This document shows, piece by piece, positions 1 to 8,674 of a stretch of 64,000 nucleotides of DNA. Numbering within the stretch: position 1 is the stretch's first letter; each line of letters starts with the position of its first letter. The notes beneath the pieces are model-generated. The model was not told the DNA's origin. It was given only the letters and a program-made list of their open reading frames with translations, and did no database searches. Origin of the DNA: Candidatus Aminicenantes bacterium UBA6228. GTDB lineage: Bacteria > Acidobacteriota > Aminicenantia > Aminicenantales > Saccharicenantaceae. Location: assembly GCA_002441005.1 (NCBI GenBank), contig DJWO01000014.1:1-64000 (forward strand), written 5' to 3'. Both the position numbers and the translations under genes were made by a program.

Positions 1-29
1 GTAGATTTTAGATGAGGCAATTCGTCCAT

Positions 30-58
30 TTGTAAAATCTTCAGTTATCTGAGATAAT
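30..58 (+). promoter_or_regulatory. Sigma70-type promoter for the TPR-thioredoxin gene
   Basis: The -35 TTGTAA (30-35) and -10 GATAAT (53-58) are separated by exactly 17 bases. The expected start point, near 65, leaves a short leader carrying GAAAGGA ahead of the ATG at 85. Identified by eye. Confidence 0.55.
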
Positions 59-84
59 AAGCCATTAAATTGAAAGGATACAAA

Positions 85-1986
85 ATGAAAAAATCATTTT
101 CTCTGTCTTTAACGTTAATTTTGCTGGCCAGCGTTCTTATTGTCTGCTCTGGAAGCAGTTCCACTTCGCAGCTGACCATCTCGCCGGACAAGCCCAAACC
201 AGGAGACACTGTGACTTTCTCCTATGTTCCGGCCGATAAACAATTCCAGGCCAGCGATAAATTTACCCTTTATGTCTATTCATTCTCAAAAGAGTTGCCG
301 GCAGTCACGCCGGTCAGCCTGGCCAAATCAGGCAAGAAATGGACCGGATCATATCCGGTTGATAAAACCGCTTTTGGCCTGGCAGCCAAAATCAAACTGG
401 ATGAAAAAAATGAAGATACGAATAAAGGGCAGGGCTACTTTTTCCCCCTGTATAATCCCTCCGCTCAGATTCTTCCCGGTTATAAAGCCGGACTGGCTTT
501 AGCCTATACTTCCTGGGGCCAGCTGATTGGAGTTGAAAATGATATGAAAAAGGCCCTGCAGCTGACTGAAGAAGATTTTCTGGCTAACCCCACGCTTAAA
601 AAGGACTTTGTCAATAGTTATCTTCGCCTTCTACAGTCACTTAAACCTGAGGGCTGGGAAAAAAAGTCAGGGGCTTTCGTGGATGAAGTTTCCAGCCTGC
701 CGGACCTGGACGATTCAGCTCTGACCACCATTTATGGCCATTATGCTCAGCAGGGAAATCAAGAAAAGGCTATGGCTATCTATCAACAGGCCCAGAAAAA
801 TCCCAAAGGTGATTTTTTCCAGGTTCAAGCGCTGATGCAATTTCGAACTATTCAGGATCCAAAATCAAGACTTGATTTTCTGGCCAAATTCAAAGAGGAA
901 TTTCCAGATTCAAAATATATTGATTCTATTGTCGGGATGATAGCGCAATCTCTTATTCAAGAAAACAAGCTGGAAGAGGCTCAGACCTTTCTTGAGAATA
1001 ACCAGGATAAGGGCCAACCTTATTATTTCTATGTCATCGCTTCCCAGGCCGGCCAGAATGAAGCCCAGACTGACCTGGCTCTTAAGGCTATTGACCAGGG
1101 TCAGGCCCTGACCCAGGCCCAACTCAGTCAGCCTGACAAATTCAAGCCAGCTTATTACACTGAGGAAGAATGGAGAGACCAATTAGAGAAAACTCTGATG
1201 CCCATGTTCCTCGGTCTGAAAGGTCAAATATTAATAAAAAAGGGCCAGGCGAGTGAAGCTCTGCCATTTTTAAAACAGGCTTATGACTTGAATCAGGGAA
1301 AAGATGCCGGGGTAACGGCTGATTATGCCCGGGCTCTGCTGGCCAATCAGGACTTTACTCAGGCCACCAGTGTGCTGGAAAAAACCGGTCAGGATGGTTT
1401 TATTAATTCAGAATTAATGGGCCTTCTCAAGCAGGCTTATACCGGGCTTCATAAATCAGAGGAAGGCTGGGATAAATATCAGAGTGACCTTCAAGCTTCA
1501 GCCCTCAAAATAATGAAGGCTGACCTGACCAAAAAAATGATCAATGAAGCGGCGGTGCCTTTTGAATTAAAAGATTTAGAAGGCAAGGCAGTTAAGTTGG
1601 GTGATTATTCTGGCAAAGTGGTTGTGCTGGATTTCTGGGCTACCTGGTGTGGCCCCTGCCTGAGCTCTTTTCCGGGAATGAAGACATTAGTGGAAGAATA
1701 TCAGAAAACACCCGAGGTGGCTTTCGTCTTTGTTAACTGCTGGCAGGATGAGGAAAATAAAGAGCAGGTGGTCAAAGATTTTCTGGGGAAAAATCAATAT
1801 CCATTTTATGTCTTGATGGATACCACTAATAAGGTGACCTCGGACTTCGGAGTCTCTGGCATTCCAACCAAGTTTGTCATTGATCCCAAGGGCAGAATAA
1901 AATTCAAGGTCATCGGCTTTGAAGGCGACACCGAGAAGATGGTCCAGGAAGTTAAGATTATGCTCGACTTGGCCCGGGAGAAATAA
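85..1986 (+). CDS. Secreted TPR protein with C-terminal TlpA-like thioredoxin domain
   Basis: Probable periplasmic thiol-disulfide protein. The 633-residue chain opens with a hydrophobic signal ending in LIVC-SG, a possible but poor lipobox. A beta-rich segment follows to about residue 110, then a long helical TPR-like region (about 130-480), then an AhpC/TlpA thioredoxin domain (about 495-630) with the redox motif WCGPC (W521-C525). The family reduces disulfides in the envelope or in cytochrome c maturation; the partner here is unknown. A TTG 15 bases upstream is in frame, but the ATG at 85 is preferred because GAAAGGA lies about 7 bases before it. It appears to be a single-gene unit with its own promoter. 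Confidence 0.85.
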   Translation: MKKSFSLSLTLILLASVLIVCSGSSSTSQLTISPDKPKPGDTVTFSYVPADKQFQASDKFTLYVYSFSKELPAVTPVSLAKSGKKWTGSYPVDKTAFGLAAKIKLDEKNEDTNKGQGYFFPLYNPSAQILPGYKAGLALAYTSWGQLIGVENDMKKALQLTEEDFLANPTLKKDFVNSYLRLLQSLKPEGWEKKSGAFVDEVSSLPDLDDSALTTIYGHYAQQGNQEKAMAIYQQAQKNPKGDFFQVQALMQFRTIQDPKSRLDFLAKFKEEFPDSKYIDSIVGMIAQSLIQENKLEEAQTFLENNQDKGQPYYFYVIASQAGQNEAQTDLALKAIDQGQALTQAQLSQPDKFKPAYYTEEEWRDQLEKTLMPMFLGLKGQILIKKGQASEALPFLKQAYDLNQGKDAGVTADYARALLANQDFTQATSVLEKTGQDGFINSELMGLLKQAYTGLHKSEEGWDKYQSDLQASALKIMKADLTKKMINEAAVPFELKDLEGKAVKLGDYSGKVVVLDFWATWCGPCLSSFPGMKTLVEEYQKTPEVAFVFVNCWQDEENKEQVVKDFLGKNQYPFYVLMDTTNKVTSDFGVSGIPTKFVIDPKGRIKFKVIGFEGDTEKMVQEVKIMLDLAREK

Positions 1987-2002
1987 GATAGAAACTTCGA
2001 AG

Positions 2003-2024
2003 TCATAGAGCCTGACCTCTATGA
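2003..2024 (+). other. Hairpin between the thioredoxin gene and the PLP lyase gene
   Basis: An 8-bp perfect inverted repeat (TCATAGAG, 6-base loop, CTCTATGA). An A-rich rather than T-rich stretch follows on the plus strand, so it is not a standard intrinsic terminator. It could be a weak terminator or mRNA-stabilising stem. No riboswitch consensus is recognised around it. Confidence 0.35.
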
Positions 2025-2070
2025 TCAAAAAAATCAATAATAGTGTTATTCCCAGGGAAGGAGAAGGACT

Positions 2071-3258
2071 ATGGAGCCAAAAGACAAAATGAGTTTAGAA
2101 ACTCAGGTGATTCATGCTGGCTATGAGCCGGATAAAGCTACCCGCAGCGTTTCTCCACCTATTTATCAGACCTCGACTTTCGCTTTTGACAGCGCCGAGC
2201 AGGGAGCATCATTGTTTGCCGGTAAAGAGAAGGGATTTATTTATACGCGCCTGGGTAATCCGACCATTGAAGCTCTGGAACAGGCGGTGGCCAGCCTGGA
2301 AAAAGGTGTCGGGGCTCTGGCTACATCCACCGGCATGGCTGCTGTTTCGACGGTTTATTTTTCTCTGCTCGAAAAGGATACTCACCTGATCGGAACGGCT
2401 GCCCTCTATGGAGCTTCCAGAACAATTATCGAAACCGAGTTTGCGCGCTATGGCGTCACCTCGGATTTCGTTGATACTTCCAATCTGGAGGAAATCAGGA
2501 AGAAAATCAAAAAAAATACCAGGCTTCTCTACATTGAAAGCCCGGCCAATCCCACTATGGCTCTGACCGATATCCAGGGCTGCGCTCAAATCGCCCGTGA
2601 GCACGGGTTAATTTTAGTGGTTGATAATACTTTTGCCTCACCCATTCTGCAGAACCCGCTGGAATTAGGAGCCGATATCGTCGTTCACAGTGTAACCAAA
2701 TTCATAAATGGCCATACCGATGTCGTTGGTGGAATTGTTGTTAGCAAGACAAAGGAGCTGGATGAGCGACTCGGAAAAGTTCTCCACCTGCTGGGTGGAA
2801 CGATGGATCCCCATCAAGCCTGGCTGGTTCTCCGGGGATTAAGGACACTTTATCTCCGGGTGGAAAAAGCCCAGGAAAATGCCAGAAAATTAGCGGCCTG
2901 GCTCGAATCACAGCCGAAAGTCGCCTGGGTTAATTACCCGGGCCTGCCCAGTCATCCCCAATTCCAGTTGATGGAAAAGCAGATGAAGGGGCCTGGTTCG
3001 ATGATTTCTTTTGGCCTCAAGGGAGGTTACCAGGCCGGCCTGAAACTCATCAACAGCGTCCGACTCTGCACTCTGGCTGTTTCCCTGGGTGGAATCGAAA
3101 CTCTGATCGAACATCCGGCCAGTATGACCCACGCCGGAGTTTCAAAAGAAGAGAAAGAGAAAGCAGGTATTACCGATGATTTGATCAGGCTGTCAGTCGG
3201 CTGTGAGGCCTGGGAAGATCTTAAAGCTGATTTAGAGCAGGCTCTGAAGCAGTGTTAA
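2071..3258 (+). CDS. Trans-sulfuration family PLP enzyme, methionine gamma-lyase-like
   Basis: A cytoplasmic PLP enzyme of the Cys/Met metabolism family, 395 residues, normal length. Overall wording is closest to methionine gamma-lyase, which splits methionine into methanethiol, 2-oxobutyrate and ammonia. PLP residues are visible: K210 in SVTKF, D185 in VVDNTFAS, Y113 in ALYGAS, and the YTRLGNPT segment at 58-65. The position corresponding to the reactive Cys116 of Pseudomonas methionine gamma-lyase is A115, so cystathionine or homocysteine substrates cannot be excluded. AAGGAGAAGG precedes the ATG. The gene stands alone and ends at a small terminator. Family assignment is firm; substrate is inferred. 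Confidence 0.85.
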   Translation: MEPKDKMSLETQVIHAGYEPDKATRSVSPPIYQTSTFAFDSAEQGASLFAGKEKGFIYTRLGNPTIEALEQAVASLEKGVGALATSTGMAAVSTVYFSLLEKDTHLIGTAALYGASRTIIETEFARYGVTSDFVDTSNLEEIRKKIKKNTRLLYIESPANPTMALTDIQGCAQIAREHGLILVVDNTFASPILQNPLELGADIVVHSVTKFINGHTDVVGGIVVSKTKELDERLGKVLHLLGGTMDPHQAWLVLRGLRTLYLRVEKAQENARKLAAWLESQPKVAWVNYPGLPSHPQFQLMEKQMKGPGSMISFGLKGGYQAGLKLINSVRLCTLAVSLGGIETLIEHPASMTHAGVSKEEKEKAGITDDLIRLSVGCEAWEDLKADLEQALKQC

Positions 3259-3295
3259 ATTAAAACTCAGAATTATAATCTCTGTTAGATTCGTG

Positions 3296-3318
3296 ACCGG
3301 GTTATGGCCGGTTTTTTT
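3296..3318 (+). terminator. Intrinsic terminator after the PLP lyase gene
   Basis: A short stem ACCGG (3296-3300) with CCGGT (3308-3312) and a 7-base loop runs directly into seven T residues. It overlaps the last codons of the convergent thioesterase gene. The stem is only 5 bp, so efficiency is uncertain. Confidence 0.5.
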
Positions 3319-3742
3319 CCAGTTGTTCGGCCAGCTCGCCTTCGGCCCGGAAATAAATGCCGCTGCTGGTGGCAATTAGCCGTCCACCATCTCCAGTCAA
3401 ACGTCCTTCGGCCAGAAAAGCCTTGCCCTTCCGACCGGTAACCCAGCCTTCTGCCCTGAGCTTTTCTCCAATTCTAGCTGGCTGTTTAAATTCAACGGTA
3501 AGTTTCATAGTCACGGCCAGAATATTATCGTGCCTAATGGCTTTGACCATCACCTCATCAAGAAGTGAAGAAATTATTCCGCCATGAAGAATATTCCGGT
3601 AGCCTTCGAACCGCTCCTCAGGCTGAAATTCCGCCCAGGCCAGATGCTTATCCTTATCATAGAAAAAATCTAATTTAAGACCAACCTGATTATCCTGCCC
3701 GCAAACAAAACAGCCTCCATAATTAATTATTTTTTCACTCAA
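3302..3742 (-). CDS. PaaI-type hotdog-fold thioesterase
   Basis: A 146-residue single hotdog domain, presumably hydrolysing an acyl-CoA in the cytoplasm. The N-terminal CFVCG followed by N-x-x-GL is typical of PaaI-like thioesterases. The central HGGIISSLLDE motif carries the helix and acidic residue used for thioester hydrolysis. The start is TTG at 3742, supported by GGAG seven bases upstream; no in-frame ATG lies nearby. It is convergent with the PLP lyase and divergent from the MFS gene. The acyl substrate cannot be read from the sequence. Confidence 0.8.
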   Translation of the reverse strand: MSEKIINYGGCFVCGQDNQVGLKLDFFYDKDKHLAWAEFQPEERFEGYRNILHGGIISSLLDEVMVKAIRHDNILAVTMKLTVEFKQPARIGEKLRAEGWVTGRKGKAFLAEGRLTGDGGRLIATSSGIYFRAEGELAEQLEKNRP

Positions 3743-3810
3743 TGTTAATCTCCATAAATTTAATTACCATTTTGGCCTTTATGTTTCTCGACTCTTATGG
3801 CCCTTAGTAG

Positions 3811-3839
3811 ATTATAGAGATAAAAACTCTTAAATTCAT
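3811..3839 (-). promoter_or_regulatory. Promoter for the thioesterase gene
   Basis: Minus-strand -10 TATAAT (3811-3816) is a perfect match. A weaker -35 ATGAAT (3834-3839) lies 17 bases upstream. The leader would be about 60 bases. Confidence 0.45.
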
Positions 3840-3945
3840 ATCTTTTTGCTTTATTTTTTTCTGATTAAAAGCTCCATTGGTCAACCAGCACTTGCCACCC
3901 GCCCCGCCAGATGGTAAATTATTCGTTTCATTAAGGCCTATAAAG

Positions 3946-5115
3946 ATGAAAAAGAGAATACTTATTTCCGCTTCCCTGTTTCATGCCCTGACTGATGCGG
4001 CCACCATCGTGACCCCGACGATTTTTCCTATTCTTTACAGCCAGGCTTTCCTCATCAAAAAATATTCGGCCATTGGCTTACTTTCCAATCTCGGGTTAAT
4101 CACCACTTTGCTTCTTCAGTTCTGGGTGGTCAGGTTGTCATTTAAATATGAATACCGGCTGTTGATGCTCATCAGCGGAATTGGTATCGCCCTGGCTAAC
4201 TTTCTAATCCCGCTGGCTCAATCCTTTGGCTGGCTGCTTTTGCTCTACATTTTTCTCAGGGCCGTCACCAGTTTTTATCATCCAGTGGTCGTCGCCTGGA
4301 TTTCCCGTTCAAGAACAGGCCTCGGCCAGGAACTGGACGATGCTATGGGCATCCAGAGCGGCTCAGGTAATTTAGGAACTCTGCTAGCTTTTATTACCAC
4401 TGGTTATTTTGCCCAGCATTTCGGCTGGAAAAGTCCGCTCTATCTGTGGTCGCTGCTCAGTCTGGCCGTAACTGCCGTCGGGGTCTCGGTCATCAAAAAT
4501 GTCTCCTCCAGCCAGGAGACTAAACCAAATCTGTCGGCCCGGGACTGGTTCCTGGTTTTAAAGAGAATCAGTCACCTGATTCCAGGCTTTTTCCTGGCCG
4601 GCGGGGGCTGGTGGGTGACTGTCACTTTTGCTCCCTCTCTTCTTCATAACAATTTCAATATTCCCATGGGCCGGACCGGTCTTTATCTGGCTTTGTGGAT
4701 CGGCCTGGGAACAATTACGGGTTATCTTTATGGTGTCTGGAGCCGCCATTTCGGACGGAAAAGAGTCTTTTTGACCAGTCTGGCCGGAGCTACTGTTTGC
4801 CTGTTTGTTATCGGCTTTTCCACCATCCAGACCCTGTCTATCGTAGCTTTGCTTCTTTTCGGAGGATTTATGCTTATGACCTATCCTTCCCTCCACACTT
4901 TTGTCGGTTCGAGTGTCAATGAGGAAGAGCAAACCCTGGCTTTTAGCTGGGTTTCAAATATCCAGCTTGTTTCCGGAGCAATTATTACCCTGATCTCAGG
5001 TTTCCTGTCTGACCTGGTCAATATCAGATTTCCATTCATCCTGACCGGGATTTTTGCTCTGGCTATTTTCATTTTTTACTTGCCTAAGAAGGAAAGATAT
5101 CTGGGAGCCAGATAA
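3946..5115 (+). CDS. MFS transporter, Fsr (fosmidomycin-resistance)-like
   Basis: An inner-membrane transporter of the major facilitator superfamily, 389 residues from the preferred ATG at 3946, about twelve hydrophobic segments. The opening (FHALTDAATIVTPTIFP) and the HPVVVAWISRS segment near residue 110 recall the Fsr/YfnC branch of drug-type efflux pumps. A TTG start 69 bases upstream would add a hydrophilic, Pro-rich extension unlike the family, so it is not used. No clear operon partner, no adjacent regulator. Substrate unknown. Confidence 0.8.
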   Translation: MKKRILISASLFHALTDAATIVTPTIFPILYSQAFLIKKYSAIGLLSNLGLITTLLLQFWVVRLSFKYEYRLLMLISGIGIALANFLIPLAQSFGWLLLLYIFLRAVTSFYHPVVVAWISRSRTGLGQELDDAMGIQSGSGNLGTLLAFITTGYFAQHFGWKSPLYLWSLLSLAVTAVGVSVIKNVSSSQETKPNLSARDWFLVLKRISHLIPGFFLAGGGWWVTVTFAPSLLHNNFNIPMGRTGLYLALWIGLGTITGYLYGVWSRHFGRKRVFLTSLAGATVCLFVIGFSTIQTLSIVALLLFGGFMLMTYPSLHTFVGSSVNEEEQTLAFSWVSNIQLVSGAIITLISGFLSDLVNIRFPFILTGIFALAIFIFYLPKKERYLGAR

Positions 5116-5151
5116 TCAGATTTTTATCGAGTCAGGAAGGTTCTTCCGGGC

Positions 5152-5180
5152 TTGAAATTGATTCCTTAATCGGGTTAAAT
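5152..5180 (+). promoter_or_regulatory. Promoter for the HtrA-like protease gene
   Basis: TTGAAA (5152-5157), 17-base spacer, TTAAAT (5175-5180). The leader would be about 27 bases, with AAAGGA as ribosome binding site before the ATG at 5214. Confidence 0.45.
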
Positions 5181-5213
5181 AGAACTAATCAGTCTGTCAT
5201 AAAGGACATAGCT

Positions 5214-6275
5214 ATGATCAAAAAAACAAAAACTTCAGGCTTGATAATGTTTGTTATGCTGCTATCGGCCTGCCTGCTGGTGCTCAGGACCAGCGGACTG
5301 GCTCAGCTGACTGAAGACGAAAAGAATACAATTGACATCGTCAAACGCACTCAGAATTCAGTTGTTTATGTGACCAACATCCAGCTGGTTCGCGACTTTT
5401 TTTCCTGGGCAGAAGAACAAATTCCCCGGGGGACAGGTTCTGGCTTTATCTGGGATGATCAGGGACACATCATCACCAACTATCATGTAATTGAAGACGG
5501 TGATCTTTTTAGCGTTACCCTGCCGAATCAGGATCAGCGGCAGGCTAAACTGGTTGGCAGAGAACCGGCCAAGGATATTGCGGTTCTTAAGATTGAAGGT
5601 AGCCTCAAAGATTTATACCCGGTTAAAATCGGTTTATCGGATAATCTGCAAGTCGGCCAGAAAGTCATTGCCATCGGTAATCCATTCGGCTTTGATCACA
5701 CTGTGACCGCTGGCATCGTTAGCGCTCTGGGCCGGAGCATGCCCGGGGTGGGCGGAGTAACCATCAAGGAAATGATTCAAACCGACGCCTCAATCAATCC
5801 CGGGAATTCCGGCGGCCCGCTTCTCAACTCAGCCGGTGAACTAATCGGAATGAATACCATGATTATCTCACCCAGCGGGGCTTCTTCCGGCATTGGTTTT
5901 GCTATCCCGGTTGATACTATTAAGAAAATTGTCCCGCAGATTATAAAGTATGGCCGGGTCATCAGACCTGGATTGGGATTGACTTATCTCCCTGACAATT
6001 ATGCCCAGCAATTAGATATTCAGGGGGTGATTATTTATTCTGTTCCGGCTGGCTCTGAAGCTTCTAAAAAAGGTATTAAAGGTCTAACCCGCGGCCGCCT
6101 GGGACGGATCGTTATTCAAGACATCATCAAAGAGGTCGATGGGAAAAAAGTCAACTCTTTTGATGATCTTTATAACCTGCTCGATAATTACAAGATTGGC
6201 GACACGGTAACTCTGACCCTCGAAAGAAATGGCCAGAAAAGGAAAGTACAGCTGACTCTGGTTCAGTCCGACTGA
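5214..6275 (+). CDS. S1C serine protease of the HtrA/DegP family with one PDZ domain
   Basis: An envelope protease for misfolded proteins, 353 residues. A hydrophobic N-terminus (about 8-30) acts as signal or anchor; it contains LSAC, but the hydrophobic stretch continues past the Cys, so lipidation is doubtful. The trypsin-like domain carries the full triad: H91 (TNYHVIED), D121 (AKDIAVLK) and S199 (NPGNSGGP). One C-terminal PDZ domain (about 245-345) follows, as in DegS or short HtrA proteins rather than two-PDZ DegP. It is convergent with the beta-lactamase-like gene, 3 bases apart. Confidence 0.92.
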   Translation: MIKKTKTSGLIMFVMLLSACLLVLRTSGLAQLTEDEKNTIDIVKRTQNSVVYVTNIQLVRDFFSWAEEQIPRGTGSGFIWDDQGHIITNYHVIEDGDLFSVTLPNQDQRQAKLVGREPAKDIAVLKIEGSLKDLYPVKIGLSDNLQVGQKVIAIGNPFGFDHTVTAGIVSALGRSMPGVGGVTIKEMIQTDASINPGNSGGPLLNSAGELIGMNTMIISPSGASSGIGFAIPVDTIKKIVPQIIKYGRVIRPGLGLTYLPDNYAQQLDIQGVIIYSVPAGSEASKKGIKGLTRGRLGRIVIQDIIKEVDGKKVNSFDDLYNLLDNYKIGDTVTLTLERNGQKRKVQLTLVQSD

Positions 6276-6278
6276 GGT

Positions 6279-7766
6279 TCAATTAATTTTCCGGGCTCTG
6301 ATTTCGTAGTCTTCCTGCCAGAGAATAAGACCGGTGACCTGGCCTTTCTCATCCAGATTAAACTTGATGCGGAGAAAAGGATCAACTGAGAAAAAGATAG
6401 TCTGGGTTTCAACATAAAATTTAGTTGGCGTCTGGCCGGTGGGATGAACCACTAAATAATAGTCTTCAAAGCTGATCTCCAGGTAATATGAACCATTGAC
6501 TTGATAACGCCCAACATATTGCTGATAAATAGAAGGGTCAAGGCGGTAAAGGGGTTTCTCTTCTGGCTTAAAATCGGGCCAGTCGTAGATAGCCGATAAG
6601 CCCCTGAGAATCTCGTCCAGAAGCAGGCTGCCATTTTCACTATTGGCCATAATCAGGGCCCCCTGTCCCAGAGCCGGATAAATCACCAGGACCGACCGGA
6701 AGCCATGAGTCTTGCCGGTCATATAGATTTTAAATTTTTCCCGTTCGCCCTCCAGCCGGAAACCAAGTCCTGGATGGCGGGGATCAACCGACAGCATTTG
6801 CCGGGCCAGCTCAGGCGGTAGGAGACCGTCTTTTTTCCCCCGGGCACAGTCAACAATCTCCAGGACAAATTTAAGATAATCAAGAGGATTGGACCACAGG
6901 CCGCGGGCGGCCTCTTCCGGGTAGCGGTAATAGCCGCCTTCAACCGCCGGGCCTTCCCGGGAATGTCCGGTAGCTAAATCAGCCGTCCCGGGTAAATTCC
7001 AGAAGGTCCGGGTTAAATTCAACGGGAAAAATATGTCCTGACTGACCAGTTCTGGCAGGTTTTTTCCGGTTTTATCCTCCAGAAACTTCTGCAGCAGGAC
7101 ATAATTAAAATCGGAATATCTGACTCCAGCTTCCGGGTCAAAGCCCCGCCAGCTCGAAAAGTTGCCGGCTGGTTCTTCGCCTCTTAGAATTCGGGTTAAA
7201 TCTGGAAGGTTGACAGCAGGCGGATAGCCGGTTGAGACCCAGGGATAAAATCCGGCCGAATGGCTTAATAGCTGTGATAAGGTGAAAGAGATTCTGCCCC
7301 GGGGCCGGAATTTCATGCCCGCCAAGACTATGTCTTCATAATAGGAGCCAATCTGTTCTTCCAGCTGCAATCGGCCCTGGGCTACTTCGGCCAGGATCGC
7401 GGCTGCGGTTACTGGCTGGCTGAGCTCCCCTGCCTGAAAGACAGTAGCCGGGGTCAGTTTTTCGTATTTGATTATGTCTTTGTAGCCATAGGTCTTAAAC
7501 CATTCAACTTTATCTTTGTCAACCACCGCCAGGCTTATTCCCGGGACTTTAAAAAATTGAAGGCGGTCAACCAGTCCAAGTTTTTCTGGTTTTTCCCCTC
7601 TAAAATAGACCGCCCGGTAGAGGCCTTTTTCCAGCCGATCGATCCTGCTTTTTTTTATCGATTTTTCAGTCTGGCAGGCCAAAGATGAAAGCAAGATGGC
7701 GGCCAGGGCAAAAGACAACAAGCCAAGTCTTTTCCTGGCTCCTGCTGCTCTGTTTGCAGTTTTCAC
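6279..7766 (-). CDS. Beta-lactamase-fold lipoprotein with catalytic residues lost
   Basis: A class C beta-lactamase/serine-hydrolase fold lipoprotein (495 residues). The signal ends in LSSLAC with C31 as lipidation site. The active-site SxxK motif, normally in GSxSKPxTA context, reads GELSQPVTA: the nucleophile is E114 and the lysine is Q117. The Tyr motif is YSDFN. The downstream H-T-G element is replaced by MTG. It therefore looks like a binding or structural pseudoenzyme. A C-terminal beta domain (about 405-490) resembles extensions in this family. The start is GTG with GGAG about 9 bases upstream. The SDR gene lies 74 bases upstream on the same strand. Confidence 0.82.
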   Translation of the reverse strand: MKTANRAAGARKRLGLLSFALAAILLSSLACQTEKSIKKSRIDRLEKGLYRAVYFRGEKPEKLGLVDRLQFFKVPGISLAVVDKDKVEWFKTYGYKDIIKYEKLTPATVFQAGELSQPVTAAAILAEVAQGRLQLEEQIGSYYEDIVLAGMKFRPRGRISFTLSQLLSHSAGFYPWVSTGYPPAVNLPDLTRILRGEEPAGNFSSWRGFDPEAGVRYSDFNYVLLQKFLEDKTGKNLPELVSQDIFFPLNLTRTFWNLPGTADLATGHSREGPAVEGGYYRYPEEAARGLWSNPLDYLKFVLEIVDCARGKKDGLLPPELARQMLSVDPRHPGLGFRLEGEREKFKIYMTGKTHGFRSVLVIYPALGQGALIMANSENGSLLLDEILRGLSAIYDWPDFKPEEKPLYRLDPSIYQQYVGRYQVNGSYYLEISFEDYYLVVHPTGQTPTKFYVETQTIFFSVDPFLRIKFNLDEKGQVTGLILWQEDYEIRARKIN

Positions 7767-7840
7767 TTTTCATTTCTCCGGTATTGAGCTATTAAGTGAA
7801 ACAGCAACCCAATTATAACATATTTGTTCTGGTCCCAGGT

Positions 7841-8557
7841 TCACATCTTCCAGGTTCCCGCCACCATTAAATTAATACCGGTTATGGCTGCTGCCCGGTC
7901 AGAGGCTAAGAAAGCCACCGCTTCAGCTATATCTTCTACCCGGCCAACCTGGCCGGGCTTAATCTTAACACCCGCCGGCAAGTCACCGCCTTCAATCAGA
8001 CCGGGAGAAACCATATTAACAGTTATATTATTGGCCACCTCGGCCACGGCTGCTGTTCTGGTCAGAATCAGCAGGCCGGTCTTGGCGACCGCATAGGGTG
8101 TTACGCCTGGAAAGGAGCCCAGGTGCTCAACCAGATGGAAACCGATATTAATAATCCGGCCTGATTTTCTGGCCCGCATGCCGGGTAAGGCCTGCTTCAG
8201 GCAAAAATAGGAACTTTCCAGATTGGATCTTATAATGTCTTCCCAGTCACTCTGCGTCAGCTCGTCCCAGGGCTTGTTTCTTATCGCTCCTGGCATATTA
8301 ACCAGAATATCAAGCTGACCAAACTCCGTCAGTACTTCTTTAATAAGCTTTTCAGCTCCGGCTTCCTGAGTCAGGTCAGCCTGGAAAATAGCCACTTTTC
8401 CGGTCTGGCTTTCTATCTCTGCCTTGAGGCTTCTGGCTAAAGATTCATTGTGGTAATAATGAATGGCCAGCTGGTTATAATCCTGACTTAACCTCTTAAC
8501 CACCCCCTGTCCCAGATGGCCGGTAGCACCGGTGATTAAAGCTACTTTTTCTGGCAT
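7841..8557 (-). CDS. Short-chain dehydrogenase/reductase, atypical
   Basis: A 238-residue NAD(P)-binding Rossmann protein of the FabG-like SDR group. The nucleotide loop reads TGATGHLG and the YxxxK pair is YAVAK. Two hallmarks deviate. NNAG is NMPG. The Ser normally 13 residues before the Tyr is missing: the strand reads INIGF and is followed by a slightly longer loop. Activity may thus be altered or lost. AAGGAGAGG precedes the ATG. It lies between hutH and the beta-lactamase-like gene, all on the minus strand, with loose spacing (117 and 74 bases), so co-transcription is possible but unproven. Substrate unknown. Confidence 0.75.
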   Translation of the reverse strand: MPEKVALITGATGHLGQGVVKRLSQDYNQLAIHYYHNESLARSLKAEIESQTGKVAIFQADLTQEAGAEKLIKEVLTEFGQLDILVNMPGAIRNKPWDELTQSDWEDIIRSNLESSYFCLKQALPGMRARKSGRIINIGFHLVEHLGSFPGVTPYAVAKTGLLILTRTAAVAEVANNITVNMVSPGLIEGGDLPAGVKIKPGQVGRVEDIAEAVAFLASDRAAAITGINLMVAGTWKM

Positions 8558-8674
8558 GATTTTGCCTCTCCTTTCGGCTCACCCGGGCTCCTTCTCCCTC
8601 CCGTCCGTTTCTCAATCGAGAAGGCTCAGCCCTGGCCGGTATGTTCCGGCTTTATACTAATTCTTAAAATAGTT

